Below, one piece after another: positions 49,134 through 58,656 of a stretch of 64,000 nucleotides of DNA. A program made the translations under genes and the position numbers. A model generated the notes under the pieces. The model was not told the origin of the DNA. It made no database searches and worked only from the letters and a program-made list of their open reading frames with translations. The DNA comes from a virus: IMG/VR virus record IMGVR_UViG_3300030012_003189, positions 1 through 64,000 of that record; one strand, given 5' to 3'. The first letter of the stretch is position 1. The number at the start of each line of letters is the position of its first letter.

Positions 49134-52100
49134 TATTTATCCTTTAATTTATTTTCTAAGTTTTCAATCTTATCTGATAATTCTTTGATTGCTTCTAAAA
49201 GTAAAGGTGTTAACTTTTCGTATTTAACTCCAAGAAATTTATTGTGTACATTTTCTTTGACAACCTCTGGTAATACTTTTTGTATTTCTTGCGCAATCAC
49301 CCCAATATCTCTGTTTGTTCCATATGGGTGAACTTTTGGAGTATATCCATCTTTCCAATTAAATAATATACCTCTAAGATTTTTTACTTTTTCTAAAGAG
49401 TCAGGTATAGTAGTAATATTTTCTTTTAATCTTTCATCAGATGAAGCAAATGCTGTAATATTACCCGATGCTTCGATTGAACCTGATACAGATAATGCGT
49501 TAGCTGCTGATTGGTCTGCTGGTAATTTTACAACTTTTAAAGCTGATGGGTTTGCATCGGATACAACCTGAAATCCTCCTCTACTTATTTCAGTAAATGG
49601 TTGGATAGTGGTACTTGTTGGTACACTTACTGAAATTGCTCCAATATCAGGTGTTCTAAATGTAGATGAAAGTGTAACACCCTGCGCAGTTGCTGACATA
49701 AAAGATGAACCATCTTTAATAAAAGTTTCAAATGAATAATTTTCACCATCTTCTAAATCTACTCCCAAACTAAATGCGTGACTACCTGATGTACCTAATG
49801 TATGAATAGCTTGACCACCACCTACATATGAAGTACTTAATGTCCTTTCAGTTGAAGATACGACTGTACCATCACTCTTTTTTATTCTTATACCAATCTT
49901 ACAACTGTTTGACCCGAATCCAACTACACCATTAAAAGATTCCATAACACTGCTTACAAATGGATTAGATGCAGTTTGTGGGTCTAATGTACCAGTAAAA
50001 GTTGCGGTAACACCATCAAAATCAGCTGATACATTTCCCGCATCAGGAAATCTTAAACCACTACCACCTGTAGTTATAGTTTCAGTCATCGTTGTTGGTG
50101 ATTGTGTAATTGATAATGAGTGTGCAAAGAAATCAGTAAAACTTTCTAAATCACTATCATTTTGTGAAGTAAATGATGAACCCAACATTGTAGGTGCACC
50201 TGATAGTACAATTGGAGATAAACTATTTTGTGAACTTAAAGTTACAACATCTACAGATGAAGAAACAAATTTTATCTTTGGTGTACCTGAACCATCTAAA
50301 ATAAGAGCTGAATCACTACCAAGTAATTGGTCACCTTGAATTGTAAATCCACCAATACTACCACCACTTGCACTTATATCCCCCTTAATATCTGCATCAT
50401 TTGCAATCATCCTACCCGCTGGTGATACGGAGAATACATTATCTTTGGATGTAATACTTACATGTTCAAATGAAGCAGATTGTGCTTCAACTACAGAACC
50501 ACTAACAGAAAAGTTAGATGCACTTATTTCTAAACCACCAGCACTATCTCTTTGTTGGAATTTAATAAATTGGTTATCACTACCTACTCTAAAGTAAAAT
50601 TTCTTTTGATTGGGTTCGGCTACCCATGCATTATTTACTACACTATTTACAGCGCCACTACCAGATGTGGTTAATAAGAATCCACCAACATCATCACCAT
50701 CAAAAGTCCAATCACCAGATTGACCAGAATCTAATTGAACTGCCTTTGTAGCACCAGCATTTACAAATCCTATTAATTTATTATCATCTAATGTAAATCC
50801 ACCAATGTTACCTGTACTTGCTGTTATATCACCTTTTATTTGTAATTGCTCACCTGTCCATTCTAAAGAATTATCACCAGTACCAGATAAGAAAAACTGA
50901 CCACTTGATGACATATAAGTTTTCCATGTATCAGACTCGTAAAATCCTAAATTATCTGCTCCCAAAAATAATCCATCCCCACTTGGTGTTGGGTTTTTTG
51001 TTAACTTACCAGTAGAAGGGTCTACTGTACCACTAACTGATGCTGATAGTGCTGCATTACCTGCGAATGCCGAACCACTAAGTACAGAATTATCTCCAGC
51101 TATTGTAGCGAATGCCGAACCACTTAATACTGCATTTTGATTTCCAGTAATAGCTATGGATGCTGATAATGAACCACTCAATACTGCATTTTCACTTCCA
51201 GTAATAGCTATTAATGTAGCAGCTGATGCTGATTCAGCTGCATTAGATGCTGATTGTGCTCCAGCAGCTAATGAACCAGAAATATCTGCTCCTAAAGATG
51301 CAGTAGCAGATTGTAGTGATGCTGTAGCTTGAGCTAAGGATGATGTAGCTACTGCTAACTCTTGTGAGAAGTTTGTTGGGTCTCCTAATCCAGCAATTGT
51401 TGATGATTGAATATTTGTACTAGCTATCTGTACCACCCCACCCTCAACATTTAAAATATCACCAGCATCTGCTATACCACTATTCTTAACATTAATTGAT
51501 GCTTCTAATCCTAACGCTTGATTACCTTTTGTAAATGGTACACTTTGTTCTACCTTTATTGGAATGAAGTTATTATTTATATCATAAAACTCTACCCTAA
51601 AATCAAATTGTTCTGTTGGGTTCTTTCTTGGGATATCTACAATCGCTGTATATTCATCAGGTGAATAAGAAGATTCTTCAGCATTCTTTAATGATAACCT
51701 ACTAAATAAAAATCTACCTGTAGTTGAATCAGTATTTGCTTCTACTCTAATTTGGCATTTACCAGTTGTTTTTGCAAAAAAGTTCTTTTGTATTCTTTGG
51801 ATATTACCCAATCCAGTTGGGTCTCTATCGATAGAACCACTAAGTAAATCTATAGATTGAGAAGTTACTAATGCGTTTGTTGTATTGTTTGATGATGTTA
51901 CAATCAAAAATCTAAGTGTATCTGTGCTTATTGATTCTCCTGAACCAGAATATCTTGCTGTAAATCCAAATGAATATTCAGAACCACTTACTATTTCAAA
52001 CTCACCAATAGCACCATTCGATTCTATAGAATGATTTCCTTTTACTTCTAATGAGTTGATTAATTTATCATTATGTATTTCTACACCCGATGATGTTGTG

Positions 52101-53188
52101 TAATAAACATCACCTGCTTCGGATACTATATTTTCTCTTCTTAATTTACCATAATTAATTACAGTTCTATTTTCTACAGAAAAATCTCTTAATAATTCAG
52201 TAGCATCTAATTTATTTTCTTGTACAACTTGAAAATCTCCTAAATCGTTTCTTGACTTCCTAAATATTTTTATTCTAGCTACATCTCCAGTAAATGTTTT
52301 TAAATTTTCTAATCTTATTTCAGCATATGATGCAGTAACATTTGAACCAGTCACAACTGCATCTTCTACAGATTCAAATTGTAATGAATAAGATACTGGT
52401 TGGAATTCATGCACTATATTGTTTATAAGAAAGGGTTTTCTAACTAACATCTCATCTGCATTAATTACTTCTAATACTGAAGATGAATATCCCAATGAAG
52501 GAATTTGAAGAGTTGTATTCTCCTCCATTGATTGAGTGAACTTATTTCCTTCTTCTAATTTTATTCTGTATTGTGATGGAGCTGTCCAAGTAGAAAAATC
52601 AGAACCTGAATCTGGTACTTCGGGTATACCACTAACTGAACCTGATTTGTTCAATGTCATTTCTGTTTTTACTAATAGTGGTTTTTCTATTTCAGTAACA
52701 GAAAATGATGGTCTTTTAAAAAATCTTACTTGTGTTTTATTTGGAATCTTTGGATTGATTTTGAATTGTTGAGTCCATCTAACATTTTGTATCCCTCTAA
52801 ATTCTTCAGGTACTTTCCTTTCCCTACCTCTATCATCTATATATGTTTCTAATTCAGCAAGTATTCGCAATGTACCAACTCCTATCGGAGTATCATCATA
52901 AACATGAATTGACATTACTATAGAGTTACCTTCTCTAAATGTTCTATCTCCTTGCTTTCCAGGTTCAATATATAATGGGTTTCCATTTACATCTAAAGCT
53001 TCAAATCTAACTTTTGAACCTTTAACAAAAAAAGAACTACCTTCAAATAAAAAAGCATTCTTACCACCAGTTAGTGTTCTTTCTAACTCAGTAACATTAA
53101 AATAAGGGGAATCTGATGAACTATCATCAATGAAAACCTTAGCTTTTCCTAAATTTAGTAAAGGTGAATATTTTTTTAATACTGCCAT
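49133..53188 (-). CDS. Tail fibre / tailspike with C-terminal S74 chaperone domain
   Basis: A 1351-residue protein. N-terminal ~550 residues: beta-rich virion-anchoring region (FIDDSSSDSPYFNVTELE...). Then a low-complexity Ala/Ser/Gly region (about 600-720) with QNAVLSGSAFAT-type repeats and ASLGADISGS. Then knob-like segments repeating NIGGFTLDDNKLIG / SIGGFTIQGDQLLG. The last ~103 residues (SSDERLKENI near 1249, NRDIGVIAQEIQKVLPEVV, VKYEKLTPLLLEAI) form a peptidase S74 intramolecular chaperone, with Ser in SSDERLK and Lys1255 as likely self-cleaving pair. Trimeric after release. It probably recognises the host. Its ATG is only 1 base from a TATATTTATAT-like box. Confidence 0.85.
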   Translation of the reverse strand: MAVLKKYSPLLNLGKAKVFIDDSSSDSPYFNVTELERTLTGGKNAFLFEGSSFFVKGSKVRFEALDVNGNPLYIEPGKQGDRTFREGNSIVMSIHVYDDTPIGVGTLRILAELETYIDDRGRERKVPEEFRGIQNVRWTQQFKINPKIPNKTQVRFFKRPSFSVTEIEKPLLVKTEMTLNKSGSVSGIPEVPDSGSDFSTWTAPSQYRIKLEEGNKFTQSMEENTTLQIPSLGYSSSVLEVINADEMLVRKPFLINNIVHEFQPVSYSLQFESVEDAVVTGSNVTASYAEIRLENLKTFTGDVARIKIFRKSRNDLGDFQVVQENKLDATELLRDFSVENRTVINYGKLRRENIVSEAGDVYYTTSSGVEIHNDKLINSLEVKGNHSIESNGAIGEFEIVSGSEYSFGFTARYSGSGESISTDTLRFLIVTSSNNTTNALVTSQSIDLLSGSIDRDPTGLGNIQRIQKNFFAKTTGKCQIRVEANTDSTTGRFLFSRLSLKNAEESSYSPDEYTAIVDIPRKNPTEQFDFRVEFYDINNNFIPIKVEQSVPFTKGNQALGLEASINVKNSGIADAGDILNVEGGVVQIASTNIQSSTIAGLGDPTNFSQELAVATSSLAQATASLQSATASLGADISGSLAAGAQSASNAAESASAATLIAITGSENAVLSGSLSASIAITGNQNAVLSGSAFATIAGDNSVLSGSAFAGNAALSASVSGTVDPSTGKLTKNPTPSGDGLFLGADNLGFYESDTWKTYMSSSGQFFLSGTGDNSLEWTGEQLQIKGDITASTGNIGGFTLDDNKLIGFVNAGATKAVQLDSGQSGDWTFDGDDVGGFLLTTSGSGAVNSVVNNAWVAEPNQKKFYFRVGSDNQFIKFQQRDSAGGLEISASNFSVSGSVVEAQSASFEHVSITSKDNVFSVSPAGRMIANDADIKGDISASGGSIGGFTIQGDQLLGSDSALILDGSGTPKIKFVSSSVDVVTLSSQNSLSPIVLSGAPTMLGSSFTSQNDSDLESFTDFFAHSLSITQSPTTMTETITTGGSGLRFPDAGNVSADFDGVTATFTGTLDPQTASNPFVSSVMESFNGVVGFGSNSCKIGIRIKKSDGTVVSSTERTLSTSYVGGGQAIHTLGTSGSHAFSLGVDLEDGENYSFETFIKDGSSFMSATAQGVTLSSTFRTPDIGAISVSVPTSTTIQPFTEISRGGFQVVSDANPSALKVVKLPADQSAANALSVSGSIEASGNITAFASSDERLKENITTIPDSLEKVKNLRGILFNWKDGYTPKVHPYGTNRDIGVIAQEIQKVLPEVVKENVHNKFLGVKYEKLTPLLLEAIKELSDKIENLENKLKDK

Positions 53189-53189
53189 A

Positions 53190-53201
53190 CATATAAATAT
53201 G
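53190..53201 (-). promoter_or_regulatory. TATATTTATATA-like box at fibre start (ambiguous)
   Basis: The coding strand reads CATATTTATATG one base before the ATG at 53188. It matches the other boxes, but if it acts as a -10 element the transcript would begin inside the gene. It may serve a leaderless or internal start, or be coincidence. Confidence 0.3.
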
Positions 53202-53215
53202 TAAAAGTAGAATTG

Positions 53216-54031
53216 TTAAACAACTGCTCTACCTTTCATATTTTCCCAATCCCTATTTGTTCTCACAACATCATTGGTTTCTTCTACGGCATTTAAAACA
53301 TTCGATTCAGTATCTAAATTCATAGCTAAGTATATTAGAGCCGATAAGTCTTTAGGTAAACAATGTCCTCCAAATCCAAAATCACCATCTGGTCCTGGTA
53401 CATTCCAATGTGATTTACCTAATCTATCATCTAATGTTGCATATTCAACAACTTTATCGTAATCAATATTTAACTTTTCACACACTTGATATATTTCATT
53501 AGCAAAAGAAACTTTAGTTGCCAAAAATGAATTGGTCAAATATTTTACCATTTCAGCGTGGGTAGAATCTGTTTTAATTATATGAGCTTTTGGAAATACT
53601 TTTGAGTATATTCTTCTTAATTTTGTAGTTGATGGTCTTGGTCCTCCTAAGATAATTCTATTTTGATTATTAAAATCTTCTACTGCATTAGCTTCAGTTA
53701 AAAACTCTGGATTGAAAACTATATCAATATCGTAATTTGAATTCCATCGTGCAGTAGTACCTGGTGATACTGTCGATTTTACAACGATAGTTTTACATTT
53801 TTTTAATTTACATATTTTATCAATTGTCCATTCAACTAATTCAGTACTACAACTACCATCACTATTCATTGGTGTTGGTAAACAAACGAAAACAATATTT
53901 TGTGACATAGCTTCTGTTTCGCCTGATGTTCTTTTGCTTTCATCTAAATCATAAGTGTAAACATCGAAGTAATTTTTAAATTTTTGATAAATTGCATTAC
54001 CAACAAATCCTTGTCCTATAATTCCTATCAT
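53216..54031 (-). CDS. UDP-glucose/GDP-mannose dehydrogenase-like protein, short form
   Basis: A 271-residue protein with the N-terminal NAD domain (IGIIGQGFVG at 2-11) and central catalytic domain of UDP-sugar dehydrogenases: VCLPTPM, VVKSTVSPGT, FNPEFLTE (107-113), MVKYLTNSF (Lys163, Asn167) and GFGGHCLPKD with the catalytic Cys224. Normal enzymes are 400-450 residues; the C-terminal UDP-binding domain is missing, so it may use another partner or have lost full activity. It would oxidise C6 of a nucleotide sugar to a uronic acid. Four-base overlap with the dehydratase upstream. Confidence 0.75.
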   Translation of the reverse strand: MIGIIGQGFVGNAIYQKFKNYFDVYTYDLDESKRTSGETEAMSQNIVFVCLPTPMNSDGSCSTELVEWTIDKICKLKKCKTIVVKSTVSPGTTARWNSNYDIDIVFNPEFLTEANAVEDFNNQNRIILGGPRPSTTKLRRIYSKVFPKAHIIKTDSTHAEMVKYLTNSFLATKVSFANEIYQVCEKLNIDYDKVVEYATLDDRLGKSHWNVPGPDGDFGFGGHCLPKDLSALIYLAMNLDTESNVLNAVEETNDVVRTNRDWENMKGRAVV

Positions 54032-54909
54032 AATTGTTCTTTTAAATATTCAAATAACGTTTTTGTTATTTTTGGTTTTTCAAAATCTGTATCTAATGTA
54101 TATCTTCTATCATGCCCTTTTCTATCTTCTACAAATTCATACTTTGGTGCTTTACCTAAAAGAAATGCTATGTGAGCTACTATATCTATATTTTGTAAAG
54201 TATCACCACTACCAATATTATAAGTACCTTCTTTATATAACATTAATTTTAAGATTTCTTTAACATTATCTTCGACCCAAATCCATTCTCTAATTTGTTT
54301 ACCATCACCATATACAGGTATTGGTTTATCCTCTTTTATTGAACGCATGATTGTGGGAATAAACTTTTCACTATGTTGGTTAATACCAAAGTTGTTACAA
54401 GTACGAGTTATAACATAAGGTAATCCAAACGTATGTCCACAACTATAAACTAACATATCAGCCGATGCTTTTGTTGCTGAGTAGTAAGATGATGGATATA
54501 AAAAGTTTTGTTCAAACGATGCATCAATATCTAATAAATCTAAATCACCATAAACTTCATCGGTACTGATTTGTACAAACTTTTGTAACTTTGGATTTTT
54601 TCTAGCTAATTCTAAAAGATTATATGTTCCTTCTATATTTGTTTTTACAAAAGGTTTACCATCTTTGATTGAGTTATCAACATGAGATTCAGCTGCAAAG
54701 TTTACTAAAAAATCATACTCACCTAAATCTTCTGCGGTTACATCACATATATCTTTTTTTAGAATTGGTATCTTTGGAATACTATCTACATTGGAAGCGT
54801 ATGTTAGTTTATCTACTACCAAAACATCTAATCCTTTACTAACACATAAATTAGCAAAAGAAGAACCTATAAAACCAGCTCCACCAGTAATGATTACTCT
54901 TATACTCAT
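54028..54909 (-). CDS. rmlB: dTDP-glucose 4,6-dehydratase-like (RmlB family)
   Basis: A 293-residue extended SDR with GGAGFIG at 9-15, VDKLTYASN (the dTDP-glucose dehydratase-type second strand), the dehydratase pair in ISTDEVYGDL (Asp117, Glu118) and YYSATKASAD (Tyr143, Lys147). It converts an NDP-glucose to 4-keto-6-deoxy sugar. Family length ~330-350, so a somewhat compact form. It could feed the RmlC-like epimerase at 36647. Four-base overlaps with both neighbours. Confidence 0.82.
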   Translation of the reverse strand: MSIRVIITGGAGFIGSSFANLCVSKGLDVLVVDKLTYASNVDSIPKIPILKKDICDVTAEDLGEYDFLVNFAAESHVDNSIKDGKPFVKTNIEGTYNLLELARKNPKLQKFVQISTDEVYGDLDLLDIDASFEQNFLYPSSYYSATKASADMLVYSCGHTFGLPYVITRTCNNFGINQHSEKFIPTIMRSIKEDKPIPVYGDGKQIREWIWVEDNVKEILKLMLYKEGTYNIGSGDTLQNIDIVAHIAFLLGKAPKYEFVEDRKGHDRRYTLDTDFEKPKITKTLFEYLKEQL

Positions 54910-55541
54910 ATTAAATTTGTCTTTGGGTTTTTAAATGAATCAGCATGATATTTAAAAATAGCTGAATACACTCCATCATTATTCCATTTCCTACCATTTC
55001 TATAAAATTGCTGGTGTTTTAGTTCTAATCTATCACATAAAGAATAAATGAAATCTGGTGAAACATAATTTATATTTTCTAATAAAAATAAATACCCACC
55101 AACATTTAAATACTTATCTAAATCTCTAAAAAACTTTTTATGAAAACTATAATCTTCATCAACTAATATTCTTGGATTATGATTAGTATGTTTTGGTTTA
55201 TGTGGAAAATGTGGTGGATTTGAACAAATAAAATCAACCTTTGGTCCATCATAATTATCAAAAGCATCACTTACATAAAACTTAGCATCTAAGTTATTTT
55301 GCTTATTTGTTTCTTCTATACACTCTCTATTTGGTTCATAAATATCTATTAGATGAATATCTTTTATTCCATATTTCATAGCTATATGAAACCCCATAAA
55401 GCCAGGTCCACTACACATTTCCATTATGGAATTTACCTTTGGGAAATCATAATTTTGGTAATCACGCACCCAATTTATTCCACCACCATTTAATCCCCTT
55501 TTCCAATATACATTGTTAAAATTTAACATTACTGAATCCAT
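54906..55541 (-). CDS. Class I methyltransferase with NPPH motif
   Basis: A 211-residue protein: MEMCSGPGFMGFHIAMKYG (motif I region, about 41-59), DIHLIDIYEPN, then FICSNPPHFPHKP with the NPP(H) motif near 109, and GYLFLLENI. NPPY-type motifs occur in methyltransferases acting on amide or amino nitrogens (PrmC, PrmA, RsmC, adenine-N6). Here His replaces Tyr. The target is unknown. It overlaps the Mre11-Rad50 gene by 26 bases; a second ATG lies at 55529. Confidence 0.65.
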   Translation of the reverse strand: MDSVMLNFNNVYWKRGLNGGGINWVRDYQNYDFPKVNSIMEMCSGPGFMGFHIAMKYGIKDIHLIDIYEPNRECIEETNKQNNLDAKFYVSDAFDNYDGPKVDFICSNPPHFPHKPKHTNHNPRILVDEDYSFHKKFFRDLDKYLNVGGYLFLLENINYVSPDFIYSLCDRLELKHQQFYRNGRKWNNDGVYSAIFKYHADSFKNPKTNLI

Positions 55542-58500
55542 TCACTTTTTTTATTTCTACTAAACTATCAACAACGTCTCTCATTGAATCAATATGTGAT
55601 ATAATCATAACAAAATCAAATTGAGTTTTTAAATATGCGAATAACATATAAAGAGATGTTAAGTTTTCATTATCTAATGTACCAAATCCTTCATCAATTA
55701 CTAAGAAGTTAGGTCTTGGAAGGTTACAGACATTGATTAGAGCAATTCTAATTGCTAAACCTGATATGAACCTCTCCATACCACTACACATCTCTAATCC
55801 CCATTTCTGGTCATCGTAAACAATAAATGCGTTAACATTCTTACCATCCATCTCCAACTGCATTCCAAAGTCAACAATCTGTCCTAAGATGTTATTTACT
55901 TCACCTTCAATCATAGGTAATGCTTTTTGTATCAACTCATATGATACACCATCTCTACCCAATGAGTTAAGATAATACTCAAATAGATTATGAGTTTCTT
56001 CTAAATCTTTTACTTCTTTAATTCTATCTTCGATTGTTTCTTTTTGATTTTGTAAAGCAGATATTGTACCATTCATTCTTAGAATATCGGTATTATTATT
56101 TCTGATTATTTGCTTTATTTTTGTTAAATCAGAACGAACATCTACAATCTCATCTCTAACTTCTTTATTTTTCTTAATCTGTTTTTCATTCTTATAATAT
56201 TCTTCGATAAGTTGTTCCTGTTGAGTGATTTGTGTAGAATTCTTAAATTCTTCGGTCTCAATTGTTGATAACTTGTTAATAAGTTGAGATATCTCTCTAT
56301 CAATCTTATCTTCTTTTTCTTTAGCTTCATTGAAATTTTTCCATTCTTCCTCTAAAGTTTTTAAAGAATCTATTTTAATTTCCAATTCAGATAATTTAGA
56401 TTTTAGCTCTTTATTTTCTGATTCTTTTTCATCTAATTCTTTATCTACCTTTTCTTTTTGCTCTAAGATTGTTTGTGAGTTTTCCATACAGATATCACAT
56501 TGTTCATTGTATTTGTGTGAATCTAAATGTTGTTTTCTTTCATATAGAGAATCTAACTTTATTTCTACTTTATCTAATTCTGACTTTATTTTATTAGAAT
56601 CAAATTTTGCTTCGCTTAGAGAATCCATTCCCTCTTCTAATACTTCTTCATCAAATTTATCTAAAATCTCCTCTAACGTTATCTGAAGTTCTTCTCGTTG
56701 GGTGATTCTGTTTTGAATCGAATCCTTATCTGTATCTACCTTATCTTTTTTCTTTTGTAGGATTTTTAATCTTTTTTCTAATTCCTCAATCGATACACCA
56801 CTATCGGCATTTAACTTTACAATCTTTTCATTTAATCTTACAATTTGATTTTGTAAATCCTCTTCTTTACCTTTAGCAGTTTCTTGTTCTTTCTCCATTT
56901 CCCCATACTCCTCAATAGAAGTTTTAAGGTCGTTTTCGATATCGGCCAGTCGGGTCGTAAAATCATCACTCTTGAATTTTCTGATAAGTGAAGCGTTATC
57001 CCTATTCTCATCACTTGCTAATCCATATAGTTTATCAAAGATATCTACTCCCATAAATTGAGCTAATATCTCCTTTCTTTCGGATTGTGATTTATCTATG
57101 AATAGTGCGTTATCACCTTGTAGTGATAAAGTAGTAAGTACGAAATCCTCATACTTACCTAAGTATTGTATAATTGATTTGTTTGTATCCTTTCGTTGTT
57201 CACCATTAAGTGAAGTGATATGTCCATTCTCATCACTCCAAAAATCCACATCTACTTTTAGATTTCTTCCGTGATTAATTAACTTAGCTCTTCTCTCAAT
57301 GTAGTAATCCACTTCATCTATTTGGAAGTGTAGTTTACATCTAAAGTGTGTTTTACGATTATTAAGTATGTTCTTAGCCATAAATGTTCTACTTGTCTTA
57401 TCGTAGATACAAAAGGATAAGGAATCAAATAGTGCTGATTTACCACTAGCATTAGGAGCAAAGATACCAACGATACCTTTTGTTTTAGTAAAATCAACTT
57501 TGTTACCCTCACCATAGGAGAACATATTAGTAAACTCAAATGATTGTGGTATCCATTGTATGTTAGGAGTTACATCATCATCTGTAAGTTTTGTATTGAT
57601 ATCTCTGTTGATTTGCTGAATCTTATCTATCGTATCATCATCTGCCAAATATTGTCTTTCCAAATATCCTTTGATAAGTTCGTTTTGTAATTCAACATCC
57701 CTAACATTACCGATGGTTAAGTTCGTATCGAAATCACCAATTTTTTGTTTAGTCAAAGTATCCATTCGAGTTACAGTAAACTCTTGTACTTTGTATTTCT
57801 TTTTGATTTCAGTTAAAGCCCTTTTGATTTGGGATGGGTCAGTATTTGATATCCTAACTCTCAATCGAGGTTTTTTGGGCATATCAGTTACATCAGGAAC
57901 AACTCCATTATCTACATCTAATGTGTAGAATCCATAATCATTAGGAATGTTAAATTCTTCGAATGTACGAGTAGGTACATCCCACAACAAGTATCCATGC
58001 TTATCCAGCGATTCACCATGATTTTGTTGAATCATAGAACCAGCATAGGCGATATGGTCTCCTCCAATAGTTTGTCTTTTGTGTATATCTCCCAATAGAG
58101 CCATATCAAATCCATCGAACATTTCTTCAGTAAATGAGTTAGAAGATACGATGTATCCAACATCAGTTTTTGAATCATTTACCGGTCCGTGAAAAACACA
58201 TATTTTATGTGCTCCATCAACGGTATCTGCTTTAGGCCAATTTTCCTTGTTATCCAATATAGAATACACAACAAAAGTAAGATTGTGGATATTATAGACA
58301 CCAGTATCACGAAGATAATGAATTCGAGGATTTGAGAGATTTTCGATAATAGGTGTGAGTACATCTAGTCTGTAGTTATTATTTAAGTTACAATCGTGGT
58401 TACCTGTGATTAACACAGTCTCTCTCAGTTTAGCACATTCGGTTAGAAACCAACTAATCTCCTGCACTAATTCGGGTGACATCTCAGTTTTAGCATGAGC

Positions 58501-58656
58501 AATATCACCAGCAATATAGATGATAGAATCTTCTATATTATCTTGTTTAACTTGTTTTAAGAATTTATTGAATACTTCTCTGTATTCTTTGTGTCTCTTC
58601 AGATTTCTAATATGTAAATCTGCTAAGTGATAAATTTTATTTATGGTATAACTCAT
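55516..58656 (-). CDS. Mre11-Rad50 (gp47-gp46) fusion recombination nuclease/ATPase
   Basis: A 1046-residue protein fusing two T4 functions. N-terminal metallophosphoesterase (Mre11/SbcD/gp47): HLADLHIR (Asp13, His15), YIAGDIAHAK (Asp51), VLITGNHDCN, CVFHGPV and ALLGDIHKR. From ~385 onward a Rad50/SbcC/gp46 ATPase: Walker A GIFAPNASGKSALFD (~400), long coiled coils, a CDIC zinc-hook-type apex (~719), signature EMCSGMERFISGLAIRIALI, and Walker B FLVIDEGFGTLD (~984-995) with VMIISHID as the H-loop. It resects and processes DNA ends for recombination-dependent replication and host DNA breakdown. In T4 these are two genes. It overlaps neighbours by 20 and 26 bases. Confidence 0.9.
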   Translation of the reverse strand: MSYTINKIYHLADLHIRNLKRHKEYREVFNKFLKQVKQDNIEDSIIYIAGDIAHAKTEMSPELVQEISWFLTECAKLRETVLITGNHDCNLNNNYRLDVLTPIIENLSNPRIHYLRDTGVYNIHNLTFVVYSILDNKENWPKADTVDGAHKICVFHGPVNDSKTDVGYIVSSNSFTEEMFDGFDMALLGDIHKRQTIGGDHIAYAGSMIQQNHGESLDKHGYLLWDVPTRTFEEFNIPNDYGFYTLDVDNGVVPDVTDMPKKPRLRVRISNTDPSQIKRALTEIKKKYKVQEFTVTRMDTLTKQKIGDFDTNLTIGNVRDVELQNELIKGYLERQYLADDDTIDKIQQINRDINTKLTDDDVTPNIQWIPQSFEFTNMFSYGEGNKVDFTKTKGIVGIFAPNASGKSALFDSLSFCIYDKTSRTFMAKNILNNRKTHFRCKLHFQIDEVDYYIERRAKLINHGRNLKVDVDFWSDENGHITSLNGEQRKDTNKSIIQYLGKYEDFVLTTLSLQGDNALFIDKSQSERKEILAQFMGVDIFDKLYGLASDENRDNASLIRKFKSDDFTTRLADIENDLKTSIEEYGEMEKEQETAKGKEEDLQNQIVRLNEKIVKLNADSGVSIEELEKRLKILQKKKDKVDTDKDSIQNRITQREELQITLEEILDKFDEEVLEEGMDSLSEAKFDSNKIKSELDKVEIKLDSLYERKQHLDSHKYNEQCDICMENSQTILEQKEKVDKELDEKESENKELKSKLSELEIKIDSLKTLEEEWKNFNEAKEKEDKIDREISQLINKLSTIETEEFKNSTQITQQEQLIEEYYKNEKQIKKNKEVRDEIVDVRSDLTKIKQIIRNNNTDILRMNGTISALQNQKETIEDRIKEVKDLEETHNLFEYYLNSLGRDGVSYELIQKALPMIEGEVNNILGQIVDFGMQLEMDGKNVNAFIVYDDQKWGLEMCSGMERFISGLAIRIALINVCNLPRPNFLVIDEGFGTLDNENLTSLYMLFAYLKTQFDFVMIISHIDSMRDVVDSLVEIKKVNGFSNVKF

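Noticed and set aside
56142-56330. Out-of-frame minus-strand ORF within the Rad50 coiled coil
   Set aside because: Lys/Leu-rich shadow of the coiled-coil codons inside the fusion gene.
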